Position numbers and translations under genes: made by a program. From positions 930,001 to 994,000 of the forward strand of contig CAVSNU010000005.1 of NCBI GenBank assembly GCA_963729445.1: DNA of 64,000 nt. Direction: 5' to 3'. This document shows positions 33,291 through 40,986 of this stretch, piece by piece. The stretch is from JACCZH01 sp963729445. GTDB lineage: Bacteria > Chloroflexota > Chloroflexia > Thermomicrobiales > CFX8. The first letter of the stretch is position 1. Each line of letters starts with the position of its first letter. The notes below the pieces were generated by a model. It was given only the letters and a program-made list of their open reading frames with translations, searched no databases and was not told the DNA's origin.

Positions 33291-34694
33291 ATGGATTCAA
33301 CGGATGTCTGTTACCTGCCCGCGGTGGAGTTACGCGAGCATTATCGTGCCAGGAGTCTTTCTCCGGTCGAGGTGACCGAGGCGGTGCTGACTCGGATCGA
33401 GCGCCTGGAACCGCAGCTCAACGCCTTCGTGACCGTTACGCCCGAGCTCGCGCTCACCCAGGCGCGGGCGGCGGAACAGGCGTATGCGCGAGGCGATGCT
33501 GCCCCTCTGGCCGGCGTTCCGACATCGATTAAAGATTTGACGATGACGAAAGGTATTCGCTCGACCCGTGGCTCGCTGTTGCACAAAGACCTCGTGCCCG
33601 ATTTCGATCCGCCGGTCGTCGAGCGTCTATACGCCGCCGGAATCGCCATGCTCGGCAAGACCAACACTCCAGAATCCGGGTGGAAGGGCGAGACGACGAA
33701 CCGCGTTTCCGGCTCTACCCGCAATCCCTGGAATCTGGGACACACTCCGGGCGGCTCCAGCGGCGGGGCTTCGGCGGCGGTCGCAGCTGGCCTCGGGCCA
33801 CTCGCACAGGGTAGTGACGGCGCAGGGTCGATCCGGATTCCGTCCAGTTTTGCCGGAACGTTTGGCCTGAAGCCCTCGTACGGGCTGGTGCCGCAGTATC
33901 CGGCGAGCCCGATGGAGCTGCTGTCGCACAGCGGGCCGATGACCCGCACCGTGGCCGACGCGGCGCTGATGCTCACGGTGATGGCTGGTGCGGATGCGCG
34001 TGACCGGCTCTCCTGGTCCAGCGACCTGGATTATTTCGAACGGCTCAACCCGGATCTCACGGGTTTGAAAGTCGCCTGGTCTCCCGACCTCGGGTATGCG
34101 CGCGTCGATGCGGAGGTGCTGGCGCTCACCGAAGCAGCGGTGGAGCGCTTTCGCGAGCTCGGCTGCCAGGTGGAAGCAGCGACGCCGGATGCCGGGGATC
34201 CGTGGGAGCTCGTCGATATCATCTGGTCGGCGTCGCAGGCGGGCGCGTTCGCCGATCGGCTGGACGAGGTTGGGCATTTGCTCGATCCAGGCTTGCTGGA
34301 AGTCATCGAGCATGGCATGAATTTCAGCGGAGCCGAGGTCGTTGCAGCGCATAGCCGCCGGGTTGACTACTACCACAAGCTCCGGGAGTTCATGGAGGGC
34401 TACGATCTCTTGTTGACGCCCACTCTCCCGATTACCGCCTTCAAGGTTGGTCAGAATCATCCCGGCGAAATCTGCGGTCAGCCGACGACCTATCTTGGCT
34501 GGACGGCCTTCGCTTACCCGTTCAACATTACCGGGCAACCCGCCGCGTCGGTGCCGTGTGGCTTCGATACACGCGGGTTGCCCGTGGGTCTGCAACTTGT
34601 TGGTCGCTGGCGCGACGACCAGAAGGTGCTGAACGCAGCCGCCGCATTCGAGCAGGTTGCGCCCTGGGCGGACATCCGGCCGCAGCTGGACTGA
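33291..34694 (+). CDS. amidase, amidase-signature family (copy 1)
   Basis: A 467-residue amidase with a Ser-cisSer-Lys triad. Lys is in GVPTSIKDL (about residue 82), and the Gly/Ser-rich signature GGSSGGASAAVAAGLGPLAQ (about 153-172) with GSDGAGSIRIPSSF supplies cis-Ser and the nucleophile. C-terminal features include LLLTPTLPITAF and FNITGQPAASVPCGF. ATG 33291 has AGGGAG four bases upstream; longer in-frame starts at 33141 and 33270 overlap the divergent promoter region and are rejected. It is followed after 13 bases by a close paralogue, so both are one operon. The family hydrolyses many amides; a GatA role is unlikely because no gatB/gatC is adjacent. Confidence 0.92.
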   Translation: MDSTDVCYLPAVELREHYRARSLSPVEVTEAVLTRIERLEPQLNAFVTVTPELALTQARAAEQAYARGDAAPLAGVPTSIKDLTMTKGIRSTRGSLLHKDLVPDFDPPVVERLYAAGIAMLGKTNTPESGWKGETTNRVSGSTRNPWNLGHTPGGSSGGASAAVAAGLGPLAQGSDGAGSIRIPSSFAGTFGLKPSYGLVPQYPASPMELLSHSGPMTRTVADAALMLTVMAGADARDRLSWSSDLDYFERLNPDLTGLKVAWSPDLGYARVDAEVLALTEAAVERFRELGCQVEAATPDAGDPWELVDIIWSASQAGAFADRLDEVGHLLDPGLLEVIEHGMNFSGAEVVAAHSRRVDYYHKLREFMEGYDLLLTPTLPITAFKVGQNHPGEICGQPTTYLGWTAFAYPFNITGQPAASVPCGFDTRGLPVGLQLVGRWRDDQKVLNAAAAFEQVAPWADIRPQLD

Positions 34695-34707
34695 GAAGAG
34701 GATCGGG

Positions 34708-36105
34708 TTGAACAGAGACGACATCTGCTTTTTGTCGGCACTCGAGCTGCGCGAACAGTACCGGACCGGGCAGCTCTCACCCGTCGAGGTGACGGAGGCG
34801 GTACTGGCGCGCATTGATGAGGTGAATCCCAGGCTGAACGCGTTTGTCACCGTGACACACGAGCGCGCGATGGAAGATGCTCGTGCGGCCGAGGCTGCAT
34901 ATCAGGCGGGCGCCGCCGAGCCACTGGCCGGTATTCCAACCTCGATCAAGGATCTGGTGCCGACCAAAGGTATCCGCACCACGAGTGGCTCGCTGCTGCA
35001 CAAAGACAGGGTGCCGGACAGCGACGCGCCGCTGGTCGAACGGTTGTACTCGGCCGGGATTGTGATGCTCGGCAAGACGAACACACCCGAGAACGGCTGG
35101 AAAGGTGACTCGGGCAACGCCATCATCGGTCCAACCCATAACCCGTGGCAGCACGGACGTACTGCCGGAGGTTCCAGTGGCGGTGCGGCAGCTGGGGTTG
35201 TGGCCGGGCTTGGCGCGCTGGCTCAGGGTGGGGACGGCGCAGGCTCAATCAGGATTCCGGCCGCGTTTTCCGGCTGTTTCGGGTTGAAGCCGTCGTTCGG
35301 CCTCGTGCCGCATCCGTCGAGCTCCGCTATGTTAACCGCTCATGCCGGCCCGATGACGCGCACGGTGCGTGACGCGGCGCTGATGCTCAACGTCCTGGCC
35401 TGCCCTGATGCCCGAGATCGGCATAGCTTCCCGACGAACGTTGACTTTCTGGCCGGGCTTGAAGGTGGGGTACAAGGACTCAAGGTCGCCTGGTCCCCGG
35501 ACCTCGGCTACGCCGCCATCGAGCCAGAGGTACGGGAGCTCACGGAGGCGGCAGCGCGGTGCTTCGAGGAATTGGGGTGCGACGTTGTCGAGGCACACCC
35601 CAACGTACCAGACGTCTGGCCGGTCATGGATACGCTGTGGCTCTGTACGCAGGCGGGTGGTCACATTGACGATCTCGAAGCGGTGCGCGACCAGATCGAC
35701 CCTGGACGGTTGAAACTGGTTGAACGTGGCCGGCAGATCTCGGGCGCTGACCTCACACGAGCCAACATGCAGCGGCACGATTTCTACCACGCGATGCGCG
35801 AGTTCATGCAGGACTACGACCTGCTGCTTACACCAGCCCTGCCGCTGACCGCCTTCCCTGCGGGTGATGATTATCCGGAGCTGATTGACGGGAAACCGAC
35901 CAACTATCTCGGCTGGACGGGTTTTAGCTACCCGTTTAACCTCACGGGCCAGCCGGCCGCCTCAATCCCCTGTGGTTTCGCCAGCGACGGTCTCCCGGTT
36001 GGTCTGCAGATCGTCGGACGGTGGCGTGATGACCTGATGGTATTGAGGGCGGCGGCCGCGTTCGAGGAGCTCATGCCCTGGCGGGATCGACGGCCTCCTC
36101 TGTAG
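34708..36105 (+). CDS. amidase, amidase-signature family (copy 2)
   Basis: A 465-residue paralogue of the gene just upstream, collinear over its whole length. The Lys is in GIPTSIKDL, and GGSSGGAAAGVVAGLGALAQ with GGDGAGSIRIPAAF carry the Ser residues. The C-terminus has LLLTPALPLTAF and FNLTGQPAASIPCGF. It starts at TTG 34708 with GAGG seven bases upstream; the aligned N-termini (DDICFLSALELREQY against TDVCYLPAVELREHY) support this start. Substrate-loop residues differ between copies (ESGWKGETTN against ENGWKGDSGN), suggesting different amide preferences. A strong terminator follows at 36198. Confidence 0.92.
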   Translation: MNRDDICFLSALELREQYRTGQLSPVEVTEAVLARIDEVNPRLNAFVTVTHERAMEDARAAEAAYQAGAAEPLAGIPTSIKDLVPTKGIRTTSGSLLHKDRVPDSDAPLVERLYSAGIVMLGKTNTPENGWKGDSGNAIIGPTHNPWQHGRTAGGSSGGAAAGVVAGLGALAQGGDGAGSIRIPAAFSGCFGLKPSFGLVPHPSSSAMLTAHAGPMTRTVRDAALMLNVLACPDARDRHSFPTNVDFLAGLEGGVQGLKVAWSPDLGYAAIEPEVRELTEAAARCFEELGCDVVEAHPNVPDVWPVMDTLWLCTQAGGHIDDLEAVRDQIDPGRLKLVERGRQISGADLTRANMQRHDFYHAMREFMQDYDLLLTPALPLTAFPAGDDYPELIDGKPTNYLGWTGFSYPFNLTGQPAASIPCGFASDGLPVGLQIVGRWRDDLMVLRAAAAFEELMPWRDRRPPL

Positions 36106-36197
36106 ATGGGCTGATCCCGCAGCACATGATGCCGGTCTGGTTGCGCGGATTCGCGTGGGATATCGAGCGGGGCAGCTCACCCTTCGAGCGCACGTTG

Positions 36198-36225
36198 ACG
36201 GGAGGGCCCGGTGCCCTCCCGTTTT
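36198..36225 (+). terminator. intrinsic terminator after the amidase pair
   Basis: ACGGGAGGGC (36198-36207), loop CCGGT, GCCCTCCCGT (36213-36222), followed by TTT. A perfect 10-bp stem with a short T-run, 92 bases after the second amidase stop. Confidence 0.8.
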
Positions 36226-36247
36226 GGCTGTCAGATGGTGAGGCGGT

Positions 36248-36478
36248 CTAGCCCGGTGGTGTTGTAGCGTCTCCTTCGTCACCGCGCGCTCGTCCTCCAC
36301 CACCTCCACCTCTGAGAAAGTCCCAGGCAGCGTTCGTTTGATCGCCGGTCAGGCCGTGCTCTCGAGCCCGGGCGTCGAAGGCGGCTCGGTCTCCAGCGTC
36401 GGCTTGCCGTTGGAGAGGAACCAACTCATCTTCGCTGAGTTCCAGCAAGCCTGCCGGTCGCTCCATACCTCGATCCAT
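36248..36478 (-). CDS. small hydrophilic protein, unknown function
   Basis: A 76-residue charged protein: an N-terminal helix-forming part (PAGLLELSEDELVPLQRQAD), a middle AFDARAREHGLTGDQTNAAW, then a Gly run (FLRGGGGGG) and an acidic/Thr/Pro tail. ATG 36478 has AGGAG nine bases upstream. No membrane segment or known motif. It sits between the amidase terminator and the M42 gene, read on the minus strand. Coding potential is supported mainly by the ribosome site and helix-like composition. Confidence 0.45.
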   Translation of the reverse strand: MDRGMERPAGLLELSEDELVPLQRQADAGDRAAFDARAREHGLTGDQTNAAWDFLRGGGGGGRARGDEGDATTPPG

Positions 36479-36680
36479 CGCAGCATGCTCCTCTCGTGAT
36501 ACATCGGACAAAAAGGTGTTCACGAGGACGCGGAATGCGGGTCCCACGTCCCACTACAATGATACCGAGGTCGGATTCTCATAACGGGGTTGTTGTGATT
36601 TCCGGCGTGTTTGTGAGGAGTTGACCTGCCCAGGTATTCCGGGGGGGCGTCATCCCATACCAATGTACAGTCGATGTGGT

Positions 36681-37760
36681 CTACGACTTCGGCCACCGGG
36701 CGGGGAGTGGCTCGCGCTCCAGGAACGCGAGAATCAGGTCGGCACACGCTTCGAGCTCTGGCTCGGTCACCATCTCGTTTGGTGAATGCGTGTAACGGGT
36801 CGGCATCGTCAACAGCACGGTTTCAACTCCACGGCGGATGAGCTCAGCGCCGTCGCTGCCGTAGTTCTGGTACACGGCTTGTTGGATGGCGATTCCGGCG
36901 TCCCTGGCGGTGTTGACTAACGCCATCGTCATCCTCTGCGAGTAGTTTACCGATGAATCCTGATGGACGATGATCGGCCCCTTGCGGAGCTCGGACGGGT
37001 GGTTTACCTCGGTCGTGCCCGGAACGTCGCCGCAGAGTCCGACATCGAGCGCGATTGCGTAGTCGAACGGATGAGACTCGATGATGCTGGACGCGCCGAG
37101 CAGCCCGTTCTCTTCCTGGATGGTCGAACCAATCCAGAACTGGTAGCGCAGTCTGGATCTGTCAACCCGCTCGGCGACCGAGGTGGCGATGGCGAGGGCG
37201 GCACGGTTGTCCAATGCTTTACCGACGATCGTGTCACCTACGCGCCGGGTTGGAGGGTTTACGACCAGGCGGGTACCGGGGTGAATCCCGAGTTCTTCCA
37301 CCGCCGCGCGGCTGGAATAGCCGATATCCACGAACCAGTCATTCCATTCGAAGTGCGCTCTATCGGAGCTGCCGCCAATGACGTGCCCACTGGCATACAC
37401 CAGTTGACCGTCAACGTCACCGTGATCGGCCATAACCAGCACGGCGCTGTTGACCGGGTTGTACGAGTGCGCCGGACGGCTACTGGTGATCTTGGAAGTG
37501 GGCCAGATGTGGAGGATGCCGTTGTCCGTGATTGATTTCACAATCAAACCCAGCTCGTCGCCATGACCCAGGAGGATGATGCTCGGACCCTCGCCCGCAA
37601 CCCGCGCAACCACGTTGCCGACTGGTGTAATCTCGACGTGCTCTGAGAGGCAGGACCACCGTCCGGCGCACCACTCGTGCACGCGGTCCTCCTGACCGCT
37701 TGGGCCGGGAATCTCCGTTAGCGTTTTGACGAGATCGAACATCGGTGTTGGCTCAGCCAC
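36681..37760 (-). CDS. M42-family aminopeptidase (tetrahedral aminopeptidase / glutamyl aminopeptidase type)
   Basis: A 359-residue cobalt/zinc aminopeptidase forming dodecameric shells in characterised homologues. Metal and catalytic residues are visible: LGHGDELGLIV (about 64), GKALDNRAALA with the bridging Asp (about 184), IQEENGLLG with the Glu base and ligand (about 214), ALDVGLCGD, and the final His in TRYTHSPNE. The PDZ-like beta insertion lies around 75-170. The usual start is supported by GTG 37760, five bases after AAGGAAG. It would degrade peptides in the cytosol, consistent with the peptide importer in this window. It is divergent from the 2-hydroxyacid dehydrogenase-like gene. 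Confidence 0.92.
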   Translation of the reverse strand: MAEPTPMFDLVKTLTEIPGPSGQEDRVHEWCAGRWSCLSEHVEITPVGNVVARVAGEGPSIILLGHGDELGLIVKSITDNGILHIWPTSKITSSRPAHSYNPVNSAVLVMADHGDVDGQLVYASGHVIGGSSDRAHFEWNDWFVDIGYSSRAAVEELGIHPGTRLVVNPPTRRVGDTIVGKALDNRAALAIATSVAERVDRSRLRYQFWIGSTIQEENGLLGASSIIESHPFDYAIALDVGLCGDVPGTTEVNHPSELRKGPIIVHQDSSVNYSQRMTMALVNTARDAGIAIQQAVYQNYGSDGAELIRRGVETVLLTMPTRYTHSPNEMVTEPELEACADLILAFLEREPLPARWPKS

Positions 37761-37816
37761 GGTTGCTTCCTTACGTTTTGGCGCGGATATCTTTCCGGGC
37801 AGTGTAACCTAGTCAG

Positions 37817-38854
37817 ATGGCGGAACTGGTGGAACTAGATGGCGGCACTATGCAGGTCTGGATCATTGGCGATGACGGAGCGTTGGCGGAGCGGCTCTCA
37901 CGCTACCTAACGGTTGAGCTGCGGGCCGGGTTACCCTCCGAACCAGGTGACCATGCGATCGTGGTCGTCGGGCAGCCAGTTCCAGACGAGGCGTTCGTGC
38001 GCGCGAGCGCCATCGTCCTCGTCGAGCCTGCGTTGCAGGAACGCGATCGGGTAACGCGGATGTTGGCGGCACAGATGCGACCTCGACTGGAGGTTGTCGC
38101 GAATGTCAGCGCCGTGCTGCGCGCCGAGCGCACCTGGGCGCTGATCTTGTCACTCGCCTTCAGGATTCCGCATGCGGCTGGCGGGCTCTCGAGCTCGTCT
38201 CCCTCTACGTCGGATCTAGTAACGCATAACCCCGCAGGCGGCAGCTGGCTTGACCTGGAACGTCCGGTGCCGCTCTTCGGGCGGACGATCGGGTTCGTCG
38301 GGTTCTCTCCGATGGGTTGGAAGATGGCGGAACTAGCCGGGCAGTATGGCATGCGGCCGGTCTATTGGGCCGGGCCCCTATTACGAGAACTCCAGGTTGA
38401 GATTGAAGGCGCGGCGCTGCTATCCGGTGCGGTCGAGTCCAGTTTTGACGATCTGCTGGCCACGTCCGACATCATCGTTCTGGATGTCTGTTTCTCTGAC
38501 GCGACCACGCGTCTCATCGATGCTGCCGAGCTCGCTTTGATGAGGCCCGGTGCCCTACTGGTCAACACCGCGCACGGCCGCGCCATCGACGAAGGGGCGT
38601 TGATCCTGGCACTGCGTGCTGGCAGGCTGGGCGGTGTCGTGCTCGACCGTTTCAACTATGAGCCGCTACCCTCGGATTCGCCATTGCGTGGTGTCGAACG
38701 CGCCCTTCTCACCCCAGGTATTGCCGTGCCTTCGCACGACGAAGTCCAGGAACGCGTTGCCGCGCACATTGCAAGTATTCTGGGACCCACTGACGGTCCT
38801 CAGGCTGTAACCAGGCGGGTCCGGCATATCCGGCGGCGGCGCGCGATGTCATGA
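37817..38854 (+). CDS. 2-hydroxyacid dehydrogenase-like protein with altered catalytic residues
   Basis: A 345-residue member of the D-isomer-specific 2-hydroxyacid dehydrogenase family. The NAD domain is clear: IGFVGFSPMGWKMAEL (about 155), DIIVLDVCFSDATTRLIDAAEL, and LVNTAHGRAIDEGAL. The family triad is Arg-Glu-His. Here the Arg of NTARG is His (NTAHG), the Glu remains in YEPLP, and the His of TPHIA is Gly (TPGIA), with a His a few residues later. The N-terminal part is poorly conserved. It may bind NAD without classical dehydrogenase activity. ATG 37817 is taken; ATG 37850 (MQVWIIG) is possible since neither has a strong ribosome site. Confidence 0.82.
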   Translation: MAELVELDGGTMQVWIIGDDGALAERLSRYLTVELRAGLPSEPGDHAIVVVGQPVPDEAFVRASAIVLVEPALQERDRVTRMLAAQMRPRLEVVANVSAVLRAERTWALILSLAFRIPHAAGGLSSSSPSTSDLVTHNPAGGSWLDLERPVPLFGRTIGFVGFSPMGWKMAELAGQYGMRPVYWAGPLLRELQVEIEGAALLSGAVESSFDDLLATSDIIVLDVCFSDATTRLIDAAELALMRPGALLVNTAHGRAIDEGALILALRAGRLGGVVLDRFNYEPLPSDSPLRGVERALLTPGIAVPSHDEVQERVAAHIASILGPTDGPQAVTRRVRHIRRRRAMS

Positions 38855-38989
38855 GTAGTATGAAATTGTCACATGCGGGTGTGCGAGGCGTTACGATAGT
38901 TGAAAGCGATGCGAGCGCGACAGAGATGGGGCACGTCGCTGCGGCCTGCTGTAGGCGGCGACGTTCGACGTGAGGGAGAGCAATCACTC

Positions 38990-40114
38990 ATGGAAGCATC
39001 GATTCGTATAGCAACCATTCGAGGTATTCCGGTCGGGATCCACTATAGCTGGTTTATTGTCTTCTTCGCGCTGTCAGCCATTCTGGCGCTTGGCCAGTAT
39101 CCGAGGACCTATCCTGACTGGTCAGAGACGCATTACTGGATAGTCGCGGCCGCCTCAGTGTTGCTGCTCTTCTTCTCTGTGTTGTTGCACGAATTCGGCC
39201 ACGCTCTGGTCGCCCAGAAGCTCGGCATCGCGGTCATTAGCATCACGCTCTTCATTTTCGGTGGCGTGGCGGCGTTGGGGCAAGAAGCCGAGAAGCCCGG
39301 CGACGAATTCAAGATCGCGATCGCGGGCCCCATTGTGAGTATCCTGACCGGTCTGACGTTCGGAGGGCTGTTCATTCTGTTTGGCGATGTCAGCGAGCAA
39401 CTGTCGGCTCTGCTCGGCTACCTCGCGCTCGTCAACATTGCCTTAGCCGTATTCAACTTGCTACCCGGGTTCCCTCTTGACGGAGGGCGGGTACTGCGCG
39501 CAATTCTCTGGAAAGTGACAGGCAGCGTCCGGCGTGCAACGCGCGTCGTTGCCACCATTGGAGCGTTGCTCGGCGGGCTGCTTTTCATCATCGGTATCTT
39601 GACGATCTTTCAAGGGAATCTGGTCAACGGACTCTATGGTGTTGCTCTGGGCTGGTTCCTGCAGAACGCGGCCACCCAGGGGCGGCTGCAGGTGGAGCAA
39701 GAGGTAGCACTCAAGAATGTGTACGTGAAAGATCTGATGGACCCAGAACCAGTGACGGTGAGCCCCGAGCTGGATCTTCAGACGTTCGTGAACGACTACA
39801 TCCTGAGACAGAATGTGCGTGGGGCTCCCGTCTGTGAGAACGGCCGGCTGGTTGGCATCGTCACGCTCACAGATGTCAAGAAGGTCCCGCGTGAAGAGTG
39901 GCCTCGCAGAAAGGTTTCCGAGGTCATGACCGGGTCGGAACAGCTGCATAAGGTGACCGAGGACACGCCGGTCACGGAGGTGTTGCGATTGATGGCCCTG
40001 TACGACTTCCACCAGTTGCCGGTGCTGCGTGACGACAGACTTGTCGGGATCGTGACACGCAGCGATCTCGTGCGTTACTTGCAGCATCGGCTGGAGCTTG
40101 GCCTCGAAACGTAG
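38990..40114 (+). CDS. site-2 protease family zinc metalloprotease with CBS domain pair (M50)
   Basis: A 374-residue intramembrane protease. About six hydrophobic segments surround the zinc motif LLHEFGHAL (about residue 67) and the second ligand motif NLLPGFPLDGGR (about 157), as in SpoIVFB-type S2P enzymes. From about 250 two CBS domains follow (VKDLMDPEPVTVSPELDLQT, GIVTLTDVKKVP; VSEVMTGSEQLHKV, GIVTRSDLVRYLQHR), which bind adenine nucleotides and may tie activity to energy state. ATG 38990 follows GAGGGAGAG; a longer frame from 38900 is rejected because its added N-terminus is non-conserved. Likely substrates are membrane-bound anti-sigma or transcription factors, but none is encoded next to it. 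Confidence 0.93.
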   Translation: MEASIRIATIRGIPVGIHYSWFIVFFALSAILALGQYPRTYPDWSETHYWIVAAASVLLLFFSVLLHEFGHALVAQKLGIAVISITLFIFGGVAALGQEAEKPGDEFKIAIAGPIVSILTGLTFGGLFILFGDVSEQLSALLGYLALVNIALAVFNLLPGFPLDGGRVLRAILWKVTGSVRRATRVVATIGALLGGLLFIIGILTIFQGNLVNGLYGVALGWFLQNAATQGRLQVEQEVALKNVYVKDLMDPEPVTVSPELDLQTFVNDYILRQNVRGAPVCENGRLVGIVTLTDVKKVPREEWPRRKVSEVMTGSEQLHKVTEDTPVTEVLRLMALYDFHQLPVLRDDRLVGIVTRSDLVRYLQHRLELGLET

Positions 40115-40152
40115 AGGGAGCCTCGTGCCATCATGAAGAAGAGACAGGCCCT

Positions 40153-40971
40153 GTGACGATTGACGGATGGTTCGATGTCGTGCGGTTCGCCGGCGGCGTC
40201 ACAATGATTGCTGAGCCGGGCCACTACGAGGACGTGAAGTCATATCTGGTCGAAGGCGAGCGCGATGTTGCGGTGCTCGACACGGGCATGGGCGTTGGTG
40301 ACTTCGCCGGACTGGTACGCTCGCTCACGCACCGTGATCCAATCGTCTTGCACTCGCACGCGCATTTCGACCACATCGGCGCCAGTGACCGGTTCGAACG
40401 CGTGCTCGTGCATCCCGCAGAGGCCGACGATCTACGAGCCGGTTACCCCAACGAGCGCTTCAGAAACTGGTTCAGGGCTGAATATCTGAACGAGGTTCCG
40501 TTGCCGGACGGGTTCAGTCCACAGGAGGCTCGCATTCCCGGCGCGCAGCCGACCGGGTATCTGCATCACGAGGACGTGATTGACCTGGGCGGGCGCTCGC
40601 TTGAGGTGTTTCACACCCCGGGCCATTCGCCAGGCGGCATCACACTCCTCGATCGGGAGCGGCGCGCGCTCTTCCCCGGCGACGCGGTGTACGCCGGCCC
40701 AATGTTCTCCTTCCGCAACGATTCCGACCCGGTAGCCTATCGCGAGTCGCTGCGGTTATTGGCCGAGCTCGCAAGCCTGGTGGACGTCGTCTATCCCTCG
40801 CACAACGCTGTGCCGCTGACTCCAGAAGACGTCGTGGGCATGCACGAGGCCTACGAAGAGATCTGGGCGGGCCGTACGCCGGACGACTCGACATCCGAGC
40901 GGGACATCTTCCGGTATGACGGCTTTTCATTCTGGCTCGCCCCTGGCCGCTATGGGGCCGCGGTACAGTAG
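40153..40971 (+). CDS. metallo-beta-lactamase-fold hydrolase
   Basis: A 272-residue MBL-fold protein with the canonical dinuclear site: HSHAHFDHIG (about 74-83), FHTPGHSPGG (His about 158), the bridging Asp in LFPGDAVYAG and the last His in YPSHNAVPL. The C-terminal 50 residues are helical. It starts at GTG 40153 with GAGACAGG upstream. Glyoxalase II-like thioester or lactone hydrolysis is the commonest activity, but the substrate is not determined. It follows the S2P gene by 38 bases on the same strand and is convergent with the permease-prenyltransferase fusion. Confidence 0.9.
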   Translation: MTIDGWFDVVRFAGGVTMIAEPGHYEDVKSYLVEGERDVAVLDTGMGVGDFAGLVRSLTHRDPIVLHSHAHFDHIGASDRFERVLVHPAEADDLRAGYPNERFRNWFRAEYLNEVPLPDGFSPQEARIPGAQPTGYLHHEDVIDLGGRSLEVFHTPGHSPGGITLLDRERRALFPGDAVYAGPMFSFRNDSDPVAYRESLRLLAELASLVDVVYPSHNAVPLTPEDVVGMHEAYEEIWAGRTPDDSTSERDIFRYDGFSFWLAPGRYGAAVQ

Positions 40972-40986
40972 GGGCGCTGCGCGCGT

